Of a DNA stretch of 64,000 nt, positions 26,005-34,253 are shown in pieces. Under the pieces are notes generated by a model. That model was not told the DNA's origin and did no database searches. It was given only the letters and a program-made list of their open reading frames with translations. A program made the translations under genes and the position numbers. The stretch is taken from NCBI RefSeq assembly GCF_028209885.1, contig NZ_JAQLEM010000006.1, positions 1 to 64,000 on the forward strand, written 5' to 3'. The stretch comes from Collinsella aerofaciens. GTDB taxonomy: Bacteria; Actinomycetota; Coriobacteriia; Coriobacteriales; Coriobacteriaceae. Every line of letters begins with the position of its first letter. Position 1 is the first letter of the stretch.

Positions 26005-26603
26005 TAACGCTCATTCCTTTCGCGAATCTTGCGGGCACGCTCCCCACGCTGCTTGGCTTTGCGCTTGGCGCGGGCCTCATCACGGGCATTGAGCTCGGCA
26101 GTCGCATCAACCTCGCGGGCCGCGGGACTCAAGAACATGTAGCCGAAGAGGGCGAGCACAACGCCCACGGTAATGCCGATATCGGCCACATTGAAGACGG
26201 GAAAGTCGATGAAGGTGGTGGCAATAAAATCGGTCACGAAGCCAAAGGCCAGACGGTCGATCGCGTTGCCAATGGCGCCGCCCGCGACCATAGCCATGCC
26301 CACAACCTCCAAGCGAGCAAGCTGGGGCGCGCGAAGCAAGTACACGGCAATGGCGACAATGACCGCAAGCGCCAGCAAAGCAAACGCAACGCCATGCCCC
26401 TCGCCCATGCTAAAGGCAGCACCGATATTGCGGACAAATAGAAAGTCGATCACACCGGGGATAACAGTCACATGCAAAGCGTCGCCCACGGAACGAACCG
26501 CAAGCTTGGTCAGCTGATCAAAAAGCAGCACAACCAGCACCACCCCACCAGCAACACCTAACCGCCAGCGCAAAGGCGGCGTCATATCCCCAGCACGACC
26601 CAA
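26004..26603 (-). CDS. lspA: Signal peptidase II
   Basis: LspA is the inner-membrane aspartyl protease that removes lipoprotein signal peptides. The protein has four hydrophobic helices. Conserved motifs are FDQLTKL, VRNIGAAFS, GGAIGNAIDR and VFNVADIGI; the latter two carry the catalytic Asp pair. A basic tail of about 35 residues extends beyond the usual end. The start is a TTG at 26603 with AGGGGA 6 nt upstream, or an ATG at 26585. Confidence 0.93.
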   Translation of the reverse strand: MGRAGDMTPPLRWRLGVAGGVVLVVLLFDQLTKLAVRSVGDALHVTVIPGVIDFLFVRNIGAAFSMGEGHGVAFALLALAVIVAIAVYLLRAPQLARLEVVGMAMVAGGAIGNAIDRLAFGFVTDFIATTFIDFPVFNVADIGITVGVVLALFGYMFLSPAAREVDATAELNARDEARAKRKAKQRGERARKIRERNER

Positions 26604-26723
26604 AGAAATCCCCTACCCTCAAGAACATCGAATTCCGTTTAACACAAGTAAACATCTTATATTGCCACAAGCAGAGCGCACGACATATCCACCAACGCAA
26701 GCGAAATAACCAGCATAAAACGA

Positions 26724-26754
26724 AAGCGACATTCCGAATAACGGAATGTCGCTT
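26724..26754 (-). terminator. Terminator of the ileS transcript
   Basis: A perfect 13-bp stem (26724-26736 with 26742-26754, loop of 5) is followed on the minus strand by TTTCGTTTTATG. It lies about 220 nt past the ileS stop, so the transcript would include the structured element at 26760-26980. Confidence 0.75.
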
Positions 26755-26759
26755 AATCG

Positions 26760-26786
26760 CTTTCGACTAAAAGCGCAAGTCGAAAG
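26760..26786. repeat. 9-bp hairpin next to the ileS terminator
   Basis: CTTTCGACT (26760-26768) pairs perfectly with AGTCGAAAG (26778-26786). It is adjacent to the terminator stem and would stack with it in the ileS 3' untranslated RNA. Confidence 0.6.
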
Positions 26787-26810
26787 AAAGCCTCTAGCTC
26801 CAACAATGGA

Positions 26811-26960
26811 AACGCCGCATTACCGTCGCCAACAGCGAAAACGTCCCTAAGCGAGCAAGGTGACGTGAAAGAGGAGGGAAGCGTACTTTGGTACGCGATC
26901 GACGATTGAACGTCAGATTGCCGCTTAGGGGCGTTTGCAGCGTCGGTAGGTTACGGCGTT
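26811..26960 (-). ncRNA. Long imperfect hairpin element in the ileS 3' region (candidate structured RNA or MITE)
   Basis: Left arm 26811-26860 and right arm about 26905-26960 are imperfect reverse complements over roughly 50 nt. Conserved blocks are AACGCCG, AAACG-CCCTAAGCG-GCAA and TGACGT. The apex has a clean GCGTAC/GTACGC hairpin at 26881-26896. It is non-coding in all frames and lies between ileS and lspA. No known RNA family is recognised. It could be a structured 3' UTR RNA or a miniature inverted-repeat element. Confidence 0.5.
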
Positions 26961-26980
26961 CTACGAACGCCGTAACCTAC
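26946..26980 (-). repeat. Perfect 15-bp hairpin spanning the ileS stop codon
   Basis: GTAGGTTACGGCGTT (26946-26960) and its exact complement (26966-26980) enclose a 5-nt loop. The ileS stop codon lies inside the stem. The 26946-26960 arm can alternatively pair with 26811-26825 in the long element, so the two folds exclude each other. No T tract follows, so it is not a simple terminator. Confidence 0.7.
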
Positions 26981-29778
26981 AGCGCATCAGCGCAGCGCTT
27001 ACAGATATGCGCGTGGCCGTTGTACTCGCCGACGGTGGTGCGGTAGTTCCAGCAACGGTCGCAGCACTCGCCCTCGGCAGCATCAATGCAGACGGAAAGC
27101 TCTTCGCCCTGGGTCAGCTCAACATCGGAGACGATGTAGAACTCGGCCAGGTCGACCGCTTTGTCACCAGTCAGCAGCGCGTACATCTCGGCGGGAACGA
27201 CCGCCTTGACGCGAACCTGCTGGCTCTTGGTGAAGGTGCCGGCAGAACGGGCATCCTCAAGGGCCTTGGTCACGGCGCTACGGAGCTCAAGAGAAGCCTC
27301 GAGCACGCCCTCAAACTCGTTGGCCTCATCGACCGTGATGGGCGACTTGTACCAATCGAGCAGCGCGGCGTACTTCTGGTGATCGACGCAGCCGGCGGGC
27401 GCATATGCCATGGCCTCGTCGACGGTGTAGGACAGGATCGGCTGCAGGTCGCGCATGAGCATCGAGAAGAGCTCGGCCAGCACGGTCTGGGCGCTGCGGC
27501 GCTCGAGCGAGCCGGGCTTATCGCAGTACAGACGGTCCTTCAGGGCGTCGAGGTACACGTTGGAAAGCTCGGTAACCACGAAGTCATAAAGCGCACGGTA
27601 AGCGCGCGGGAACTCATAGCTGGCGTAGGCGTCGTCGACCTCGGCCTGGACCTGGGTCAGACGGGCAACCATAAGCTTGTCGAGCGGCAGCAAGTCGGCA
27701 AAGGCGACGCCGTCGGTCTCGGGCTCAAACTGGCCCTCGAGCTCGGAAAGCAGGAAGCGCAGCGTGTTGCGGAAGCGACGGTAGGCATCGGACGTACGAG
27801 CAAGGATCTCGTGGTCGATGGAAACGTCGGAGCTGGTATCGACGGATGCAACCCACAGACGGATGATATCGGCGCCCATCTCGTCGCAGACCTTGTTGGG
27901 GTCGATGACGTTGCCGAGCGACTTGGACATCTTGCGGCCCTGGCCATCGAGCGTGAAGCCCTGAGAGACGACCGCCTTGTACGGAGCATGGCCGTTGGCA
28001 CCCACCGAGGTGAGCAGCGAGCTCTGGAACCAACCGCGGTGCTGGTCGGAGCCCTCGAGGTACACATCCGCCGGATACTCCAGCTCGGGACGGTACTCGC
28101 AGACGGCCTTCCAGGAGACGCCGGAATCCCACCACACGTCGAGGATGTCCTTATCGGCCTTGAGGTGATGGCCGCCGCACTTGGGGCAGACGCAGGCCTC
28201 GCCCAGGTAGCTCTCGGGAGCGTCGGTGAACCAGGCGTCGGAGCCCTTCTCGTGGAAGAGCTTGATGACGGCGTCGAGCGTAGCGTCGTTCATGACCTTC
28301 TCGCCGCAGTCGGCACAGGTGTAGCTGGGGATAGGCACGCCCCAGTTGCGCTGACGGCTGATGCACCAGTCGGGACGCTGCTCAACCATGGCGCCGATGC
28401 GGTTTGCCGCGTGGGCCGGATACCACTTGACGTTCTCGCGAACCTCCTTGCCAGCCTGCTCGCGCAAACCAGTCTTGTCCATCGAGACAAACCACTGGTC
28501 GGTAGCACGGAAGAGCACCGGGTGCTTGCAGCGCCAGCAGTGCGGATAGCTGTGCGTGATCTTCTTCTCGAGGACCAGGGTTCCGCGCTCGCGCAGGAAC
28601 TCGATGATGTGCGGGTTGGCCTCATCGGTATCCATACCGCTGAAGGGGCCACCGGTGCCAAACTCCTCACCGGTGTAGAACTTGCCGTCGTCATCGACCG
28701 GCATGCAGATGTCGGTGATGCCCTCCTTGAGGCAGGCGAAGTAGTCGTCGACGCCGTGGCCGGGCGAGTTGTGGACGATACCGGTACCGTCATCGACACC
28801 GACGTAATCGGCCAGCAGCGCCACGCCCTCAACGCCGTCAAAGATCGGCTGCTTGTAGTGGATGTGGTGGAAGGTCTCAGCGGGAACCACATAGGGCTTA
28901 CCGTCGACCATAACAGGGGTGTACTCCCAGCCAAACTCCTCGCAGCACTTGGGAGCCAGGTCCTCGAGCATGACCTCGGCACGCCCATCGTGCTCAACGG
29001 CAACATAGGCGGAGCCGGGCTTGAGGGAAACTGCCTGGTCGGAGGGGATGGTCCACGGCGTGGTCGTCCAGATGATAAAGTCGACCGGGCCGTCGAAGTT
29101 CTCGAGGCCGGCGGGCTTGGAGGTCATCTCAAAGCGAACGAAGATGGAGGGGCTCGTCTCGTCGGAGTACTCGATCTCGGCCTCGGCCAGCGCGGTGTGG
29201 CAGTGCTTGCACCAGTGGACGGGCTTATGACCGCGATAGATCATGCCCTTGTCGAACATGGCCTTGAAGACCTCGATGTCGGCGGCATCGTGCTGGTGAT
29301 AGAGCGTCAAATAGGGGTTGTCCCAGTCGCCAAGCACGCCCAGGCGACGGAAGCCGGCCTTCTGCAGCTCGATGTTCTCGACAGCGAACTTGTTGCAAAG
29401 CTCGCGGATCTTAGCCGTGGAGGTCTGGTTGAACTTCTCGGTGCCTAGCTTCTCCTCGACCTTGTGCTCGATCGGCTGGCCATGGCAGTCCCAACCAGGA
29501 ACATAGGGAACCTCATAGCCCTGCATCATCCAGTAACGGTTGATCATGTCCTTGGAGATCTTGTTCATGGCGTGGCCGATGTGGATCGGGCCGTTGGCGT
29601 ACGGAGGACCGTCGTGCAGCACGAACTTCTTGTGACCCTCGTTCTTCTTTAGAACTTGCTCGTAGACCTTGTTGTCCTGCCAGTCCTTGAGTCGCTTGGG
29701 CTCGGACTTGGAAAGACCGGCACGCATGGGAAATCCGGTTTTGGGCAGATTCATCGTCTGCTTGTACTCGTTTGCCAC
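26977..29778 (-). CDS. ileS: Isoleucyl-tRNA synthetase
   Basis: This class I synthetase of 933 aa has the HIGH motif in YANGPIHIGHAMN, the KMSKS motif in GRKMSKSLGN and a C-terminal zinc finger (CDRCWNYRTT and CKRC). The CP1 editing region (TTPWTIPSDQAVSL and FDGVEGVALLADYV) is intact. The GTG start at 29778 is preceded by AAGGGGGTACC. Expression is controlled by the T-box leader directly upstream. The single-copy bacterial type (not the mupirocin-resistant eukaryote-like type) is suggested by length and by the CWNYR zinc finger. Confidence 0.97.
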   Translation of the reverse strand: MANEYKQTMNLPKTGFPMRAGLSKSEPKRLKDWQDNKVYEQVLKKNEGHKKFVLHDGPPYANGPIHIGHAMNKISKDMINRYWMMQGYEVPYVPGWDCHGQPIEHKVEEKLGTEKFNQTSTAKIRELCNKFAVENIELQKAGFRRLGVLGDWDNPYLTLYHQHDAADIEVFKAMFDKGMIYRGHKPVHWCKHCHTALAEAEIEYSDETSPSIFVRFEMTSKPAGLENFDGPVDFIIWTTTPWTIPSDQAVSLKPGSAYVAVEHDGRAEVMLEDLAPKCCEEFGWEYTPVMVDGKPYVVPAETFHHIHYKQPIFDGVEGVALLADYVGVDDGTGIVHNSPGHGVDDYFACLKEGITDICMPVDDDGKFYTGEEFGTGGPFSGMDTDEANPHIIEFLRERGTLVLEKKITHSYPHCWRCKHPVLFRATDQWFVSMDKTGLREQAGKEVRENVKWYPAHAANRIGAMVEQRPDWCISRQRNWGVPIPSYTCADCGEKVMNDATLDAVIKLFHEKGSDAWFTDAPESYLGEACVCPKCGGHHLKADKDILDVWWDSGVSWKAVCEYRPELEYPADVYLEGSDQHRGWFQSSLLTSVGANGHAPYKAVVSQGFTLDGQGRKMSKSLGNVIDPNKVCDEMGADIIRLWVASVDTSSDVSIDHEILARTSDAYRRFRNTLRFLLSELEGQFEPETDGVAFADLLPLDKLMVARLTQVQAEVDDAYASYEFPRAYRALYDFVVTELSNVYLDALKDRLYCDKPGSLERRSAQTVLAELFSMLMRDLQPILSYTVDEAMAYAPAGCVDHQKYAALLDWYKSPITVDEANEFEGVLEASLELRSAVTKALEDARSAGTFTKSQQVRVKAVVPAEMYALLTGDKAVDLAEFYIVSDVELTQGEELSVCIDAAEGECCDRCWNYRTTVGEYNGHAHICKRCADAL

Positions 29779-29821
29779 GGTACCCCCTTCTTGTCATGGG
29801 CGCGCACGCCCTCTGGGCACC

Positions 29822-29859
29822 AAAAAAGCGCCCGTCCCTACAAGCTGGGACGAAGCGCC
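29822..29859 (-). terminator. Attenuator terminator of the ileS T-box
   Basis: On the minus strand GGCGCTTCGTCCC (29859-29847) pairs with GGGACGGGCGC (29838-29828), followed by six T residues, 44 nt before the ileS start. Its 5' half overlaps the antiterminator partner, as expected for a transcriptional T-box. Confidence 0.88.
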
Positions 29860-30118
29860 ACAAAAAGGGCAGTCTGCCCGTAAAAGCTCTTCGCTTAACC
29901 ACCCAGCTTAGATGCCCTCACCCGCGTCGCCGCGCGCTCGCATCCGTTACTCGGCTGGCCTGTATCGACGACCATCTCGGCGATGTCTACTAAGACGAAC
30001 CTGCGCGGCACGTCCGTTGGGACCGCAGCTCCGGGGTGATTTTCATCGGTCGCATGCACGGGTTCTCAGCGCTCCCCGCTCTCTGTAGCATGCGGACGGC
30101 CGACTACTCGTCCCCATC
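29822..30118 (-). promoter_or_regulatory. T-box riboswitch, isoleucine specifier
   Basis: Read on the minus strand from about 30118: GACGAGTAGTCGG (stem I base), AGAGAGC (30084-30078, the AG-bulge motif), and GAAAATCAC with AUC at 30040-30038 as the specifier codon for tRNA-Ile. AAGCTGGGTGG follows at 29909-29899 as the T-box sequence that contacts the tRNA acceptor end. AAGCTGGG can pair with CCCAGCTT at about 29849-29842 to form the antiterminator, excluding the terminator at 29822-29859. Uncharged tRNA-Ile should therefore promote ileS transcription. A TATAAA -10-like box lies upstream at 30182-30177 without a clear -35. Confidence 0.9.
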
Positions 30119-30216
30119 AACGCTTATGCGGAGTATGCTAGCACGTTCCGCGCCGGCGAAAAACCCTCAACACTGGTTTTATACGTTCGAAATTTCTCGC
30201 GGCTGTGGACCTTCTC

Positions 30217-30245
30217 TTGGAGCAAAATACCTGAAAGCACTTTAT
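30217..30245 (+). promoter_or_regulatory. Possible promoter of the dehydrogenase gene
   Basis: TTGGAG (30217-30222), 17 nt, CTTTAT (30240-30245) would place a start site just ahead of the ribosome site of the gene at 30265. The hexamers are poor matches, so this is tentative. Confidence 0.3.
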
Positions 30246-30264
30246 CGAACGAAAGAAGGTTGCT

Positions 30265-31353
30265 ATGCGCACGATTGGAATGAGCGACTACACCGTTGGC
30301 GAGGATTGCTTTGACGAGCTGCCCGGCGCGCTGGCCGAGTACGGCGCGAAGAAGGTCGCGATCATCGGTGGTAAGCGGGCACTGGCCGCAGCACTTCCCG
30401 GTATCGAAGCTGCGCTGGCGGGTACCGACGTCGAAATTCTGGAGACGCGCGTCTACGGCACCAACAGTACGCGCGCAAATATCGCCAAGGTCGCAAACTC
30501 CCCCGCCTGCCAGGAAGCTGACGTGCTTATCGCATGCGGCGGCGGCAAGGCGCTCGACACCGTGAAGACCGCAGCTATCGAGCTCAAGAAGATCGTCTTT
30601 ACGGTCCCGACGATCTGTTCCAACTGCTCCGCCGCGACCGCCATTGCCGTCGTGTACAACGACGACGGCTCACTCGAGGGCTATTCGTACCCCAACCGAC
30701 CGGCGCACATCTTCATCAACCCCAAGATCATCGCCGAGGCACCGGCAGAGTATTTCTGGGCCGGCGTGGGCGATGCCCTGTCCAAGCAACCCGAAGTCGA
30801 GTACGCCACGAGTGCCGGCAACCTGGAGCACACAGCCGGTCTTGGCCTGGCACTCGCCCACACCTGCTCCGAGCCGCTGTTTACCTACGGCGTCCAAGGT
30901 CTTGAGGACGTACGCCAGAACCTGTCGAGCGAGGCCGTCAAGCAGATCGCGCTCGACATCGTGGTCAACACGGGCTATGTCTCGAACCTGACCAACCAGA
31001 ACGATTACTACTACAACTCGAGCGTGGCGCACGCGTTCTACAACGCTACCTGCAGCATTCCGCGCGAGGGCACCTACCTGCACGGCGAGGTCGTGAGCCT
31101 GGGCGTGCTGGTACTGTTTGCCTATACGGGAGACACCGAGAACCTTGAGCGCTACGCCGCCTTTAACAAGCAGATGGGCCTGCCCGTAACGCTTGAGCAA
31201 GTCGGACTTTCCGAGGTCGACATCCCTGCCCTGTGCGAATATGCACACGCCACCAACGAGTGGAAGCAGGGAAACCCCGAGCCCTTCACCGACGAAAAGT
31301 TCGCCGCCGCCATCAAGGCCGCCAACGCCTACGGCCACTCTATCCTGGCCTAA
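30265..31353 (+). CDS. gldA: Glycerol dehydrogenase-like (GldA family) oxidoreductase
   Basis: This 362-aa protein is of the Fe/Zn-dependent alcohol/glycerol dehydrogenase family. The NAD-binding segment is ACGGGKALDTVKTAA. Metal ligands are expected in AGVGDALSK (Asp), NSSVAHAFYN (His) and YLHGEVVSLGV (His). GldA converts glycerol and NAD to dihydroxyacetone and NADH; related 1,2-diol or hydroxyacyl substrates are possible. It is a single-gene unit divergent from the ileS leader and ends in a strong terminator. The ATG is preceded by AGAAGG. Confidence 0.82.
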   Translation: MRTIGMSDYTVGEDCFDELPGALAEYGAKKVAIIGGKRALAAALPGIEAALAGTDVEILETRVYGTNSTRANIAKVANSPACQEADVLIACGGGKALDTVKTAAIELKKIVFTVPTICSNCSAATAIAVVYNDDGSLEGYSYPNRPAHIFINPKIIAEAPAEYFWAGVGDALSKQPEVEYATSAGNLEHTAGLGLALAHTCSEPLFTYGVQGLEDVRQNLSSEAVKQIALDIVVNTGYVSNLTNQNDYYYNSSVAHAFYNATCSIPREGTYLHGEVVSLGVLVLFAYTGDTENLERYAAFNKQMGLPVTLEQVGLSEVDIPALCEYAHATNEWKQGNPEPFTDEKFAAAIKAANAYGHSILA

Positions 31354-31359
31354 CCGACC

Positions 31360-31399
31360 AAAACCGCCACAAAGGGGACAGTACCTTTGTGGCGGTTTT
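31360..31399 (+). terminator. Terminator formed by a GGGGACAG-type repeat after gldA
   Basis: A 16-bp perfect stem (31360-31375 with 31384-31399) encloses an 8-nt loop GGACAGTA and is followed by TTTTATT on the plus strand. It begins 7 nt past the gldA stop and ends at the stop of the convergent DUF523 gene. The core matches the repeat at 23563-23614. Confidence 0.85.
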
Positions 31400-31855
31400 T
31401 TATTGCTGTAACATGCTCGAGTCGAATTCGCTTGCCGGGATCACGCGGTAGCCGTGGCGCAGGAGCAGGTCAACGAAGACACCGTTACCCGTTGTGAGCG
31501 TGCCGCTGAAGGATCCGTCGTAGATATGGCCCACGCCACACGACGGACTGCGATCCTGCAAGACGCACGCAGCAATCTCGGACGGGCCGCCCGCTTGCTC
31601 GCACATATCGAGCGCACGTTGAGCGCCCAGACGGAATTCGCGATCGACCGAGATGCCCCCGCAGGTACGGACCTCGCCGTTCACAATCTCGGACGGCATG
31701 CGCGGCGTGGGCAGCCCCCCAAAGACCTCAGGGCACACCAAGAGGACCTCAGTCCCCGTGCGTTCGCAGGCATCGACCAACTCGCGATGATAGTTGTCAA
31801 GCCCGTTATACTTGCAGCTCTCGCCCATCAAGCAGGCGCTCACCACGATCTTCAT
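31400..31855 (-). CDS. DUF523 family protein
   Basis: This 151-aa protein has the DUF523 signature: SACLMGESCKYNG, CPEVFGGL, TPRMPSEI, and SPSCGVGHIYDGSFSG near the C-terminus. The conserved cysteines suggest metal or Fe-S binding, but the function is unknown. The ATG at 31855 is preferred because GAGAGGG sits about 8 nt before it; ATG 31861 is too close to that site. Only the ftsH terminator separates it from ftsH upstream. Confidence 0.85.
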   Translation of the reverse strand: MKIVVSACLMGESCKYNGLDNYHRELVDACERTGTEVLLVCPEVFGGLPTPRMPSEIVNGEVRTCGGISVDREFRLGAQRALDMCEQAGGPSEIAACVLQDRSPSCGVGHIYDGSFSGTLTTGNGVFVDLLLRHGYRVIPASEFDSSMLQQ

Positions 31856-31872
31856 TTCCATCCCTCTCAAGC

Positions 31873-31910
31873 AAAACGCCCCAATTGAGAAAGCTGCTCA
31901 AATGGGGCGT
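31873..31910 (-). terminator. Terminator of ftsH
   Basis: On the minus strand ACGCCCCATTTGAG (31910-31897) pairs with CTCAATTGGGGCGT (31889-31876), with one mismatch, followed by TTTTG. It begins 27 nt past the ftsH stop. Confidence 0.8.
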
Positions 31911-31936
31911 CGGCGTTTACTGGCTCGGCCGCGGCT

Positions 31937-33844
31937 TTACTGCTGCTTGGGCATCAGCGGATTCTCGCGCGTGAGGAGGTTCATGAACTCCTCGCCCGTG
32001 ATGGTCTCCTTCTTGTACAGATAACGAGCCAGCTCATGGAGCTTGAACTTGTTCTCCTTCAGAATCTGCAGGGCACGGTCGTGCGCATCCTCGATCAACT
32101 TGGCGACAATTGCGTCCACGCGCTCGGCCGTACCGGGAGCGCAGGTGAGCGACGTGTCCTGGTTGAGGTACGCGTTCTGCACGGTACCGAGCGCCATCAT
32201 GCCAAACTCATCGGACATACCAAAGCGCGTCACCATGTTGCGGGCGAGCTTGGTGGCCTGCTCGATATCGTTGGCGGCACCGGTCGTCATCTCGCCAAAG
32301 ATGAGCTCCTCGGCCGCGCGACCACCGCAGTAGACGGCGAGCTTGTCCAGAACCTCCTGGCGCGTCGTCAGGAAGCGCTCGTCCTCCTCCACTTGCATGG
32401 TGTAGCCCAGAGCACCGCTCGTGCGCGGCACAATGGTGATCTTCGTGACCGGCGCAGAGCCCTTCTGGCGGGCGGCAACAATAGCATGGCCGATTTCGTG
32501 ATAAGAAACGACCTGCTTCTCGTGGTCGGACAGCACCGTGGACTTGCGCTGCTGTCCGGCGATGACGACCTCAACCGACTCCTCAAAATCGTCCTGCGTG
32601 GCACGCTTGCGACCCTCACGGACGGCTCGCAGGGCGCCCTCGTTGATGATGTTGGCCAGGTCGGCGCCCGAGGCACCGGGCGTGGCGCGGGCAATCGCGG
32701 TCAGGTCGATCGGCGGCTGTGTCTTCACGCTCTTGGCATGCAGCTCAAGAATGTTCTTACGGCCGGTCAGGTCGGGCAGCTCGACAGGGATGCGGCGATC
32801 AAAACGACCGGGGCGCAGCAGAGCGGGATCGAGGCTGTCGGGACGGTTGGTGGCAGCGAGGACGACGATACCCTTGTGGTTATCGAAACCGTCCATCTCG
32901 GTCAGCAGCTGGTTGAGCGTCTGCTCGCGCTCATCGTTGCCGCTAAAGCCGCCGCCATCGCGCTTCTTGCCGATGGTATCAATCTCATCGATAAAGACGA
33001 TGCACGGGGCCTTTTCCTTGGCCTGCTTAAACAGGTCGCGAACTTTAGCGGCACCGCGGCCGACGAACATCTCAACAAACTCAGAACCAGAAATACTAAA
33101 GAACGGCACGCCCGCCTCGCCGGCCACAGCCTTGGCAAGCAGGGTTTTACCAGTACCCGGAGGGCCGACAAGCAGAGCACCACGCGGCAGCTTGGCGCCG
33201 ATCTCCTCGTAGCGCTGCGGCTTCTCCAGAAAGTCAACGACCTCCTTGAGGGACTCCTTGGCCTCTTCCTGGCCGGCGACATCCTTAAAGGTCACGCCCA
33301 CGTCCTTGGAGGCGATCACGCGCGCGCCGGACTTACCCAGTCCGCCGCCGCCAAAACCGCCGCCGCCAAAGTTCATCGACGGGCCGTCATCGCCCATAGC
33401 CTTCTTCATGCGGCGGTTGAGCCACCAACCGATGAGGAAGAAAATCGCCATGGGAAGGATGAGCGTGAGCAGGTAGTAGGTCATCAAACCCGAGTTTTTA
33501 TCGGGAACGACCGACTCCAGCGAAGCGCCAGACTCAAGCACGCGATCGGTAAAGCCCGCATCATTCGGCACACCGGTCGTCTTATAGGCGATGTTCTCGT
33601 CCTCGCCCTTCTTGGTGTAATAAATCGTATAGTCGTCGGTGTTGTACTCGACCTTTTCGACGCTCTTCTTGTCGAGCGCTTTGACAAACGTCGAGTAATC
33701 GGTCTTCGTAATCTGCTGCGTGTGACCGATGTTGGGGAACAGAACGGTCGAGAGCACGAGGTAGACGACGAAGGCGATGAGCACGTAGAGGATCATATTC
33801 CGTCTACGCTTGTTGTCATCCATCTCCATCTGCTTGAACTCCAT
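31937..33844 (-). CDS. ftsH: ATP-dependent zinc metalloprotease FtsH
   Basis: FtsH is a membrane-anchored AAA+ protease that degrades misassembled membrane proteins and regulatory substrates. The protein is 635 aa. TM1 is at about 16-36, then an extracytoplasmic domain and TM2 at about 118-138. AAA Walker A is [13 protein letters not shown], Walker B is [12 protein letters not shown], the second region of homology is RPGRFDRRI, and the zinc site is HEIGHAIV with a downstream Asp. A glycine-rich [11 protein letters not shown] linker follows TM2. Starts at 33844, 33829 or 33823 are all possible. Confidence 0.96.
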   Translation of the reverse strand: MEFKQMEMDDNKRRRNMILYVLIAFVVYLVLSTVLFPNIGHTQQITKTDYSTFVKALDKKSVEKVEYNTDDYTIYYTKKGEDENIAYKTTGVPNDAGFTDRVLESGASLESVVPDKNSGLMTYYLLTLILPMAIFFLIGWWLNRRMKKAMGDDGPSMNFGGGGFGGGGLGKSGARVIASKDVGVTFKDVAGQEEAKESLKEVVDFLEKPQRYEEIGAKLPRGALLVGPPGTGKTLLAKAVAGEAGVPFFSISGSEFVEMFVGRGAAKVRDLFKQAKEKAPCIVFIDEIDTIGKKRDGGGFSGNDEREQTLNQLLTEMDGFDNHKGIVVLAATNRPDSLDPALLRPGRFDRRIPVELPDLTGRKNILELHAKSVKTQPPIDLTAIARATPGASGADLANIINEGALRAVREGRKRATQDDFEESVEVVIAGQQRKSTVLSDHEKQVVSYHEIGHAIVAARQKGSAPVTKITIVPRTSGALGYTMQVEEDERFLTTRQEVLDKLAVYCGGRAAEELIFGEMTTGAANDIEQATKLARNMVTRFGMSDEFGMMALGTVQNAYLNQDTSLTCAPGTAERVDAIVAKLIEDAHDRALQILKENKFKLHELARYLYKKETITGEEFMNLLTRENPLMPKQQ

Positions 33845-33921
33845 CTACTGGGGTTAATAATGCTTTCTAGAATACCCAACCCGGACGGCGATAAACCGAC
33901 GCCGGGCACGAAAAGACAGAG

Positions 33922-34169
33922 ATGGCATCACTGGAAGTCGGCAAGGTTCAAATCTATACGGGCGACGGCAAGGGCAAGACGACGGCTGCTTTGGGGCGCG
34001 AGAGGATGTCGAGGAACTGATTGCGATAAAGCCCGCCACCACGGAGCTCGTGCTCACCGGCCGCGGCCTGCTGCCCCTCGCGGACCTCGCCGACCTGGTC
34101 ACCGAAATGCGTCCCATAAAACATTACTTCGACGAAGGCCTCTTAGCCCGCCAAGGCATCGAATACTAA
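33922..34169 (+). pseudogene. Decayed cob(I)alamin adenosyltransferase (CobO/BtuR type)
   Basis: The plus strand at 33922 reads MASLEVGKVQIYTGDGKGKT and continues TAALG, the N-terminus and P-loop of CobO/BtuR. It then runs into an unrelated frame and stops. From about 33997 a different frame reads EELIAIKPATTELVLTGRG, then LADLADLVTEMRPIKH and FDEG..ARQGIEY to a stop at 34167, the C-terminus of the same family. The middle (roughly 90-110 codons of a normal 170-190) is missing and the two parts are out of frame. This was a corrinoid adenosyltransferase gene that lost function by internal deletion. Confidence 0.85.
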
Positions 34170-34179
34170 TTGATGCAAA

Positions 34180-34244
34180 GGGGACGGAGGAAAACGGATC
34201 ACTTCGCCTTATCGCCAGCCAATGATCCGTTTTCCTCCGTCCCC
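34180..34244. repeat. Perfect inverted repeat with GGGGAC/GTCCCC ends
   Basis: Arms 34180-34201 and 34223-34244 are exact 22-bp reverse complements around a 21-nt loop. The outer ends are GGGGACGG and CCGTCCCC. It lies 11 nt past the cobO remnant and 10 nt beyond the MATE gene stop. It belongs to the dispersed GGGAC repeat family. Confidence 0.8.
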
Positions 34245-34253
34245 AAGGGACCA

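Noticed and set aside
27007..29448. Plus-strand open frame of 813 codons
   Set aside because: It is antisense to ileS and arises from high GC; it has no start signal or family match.
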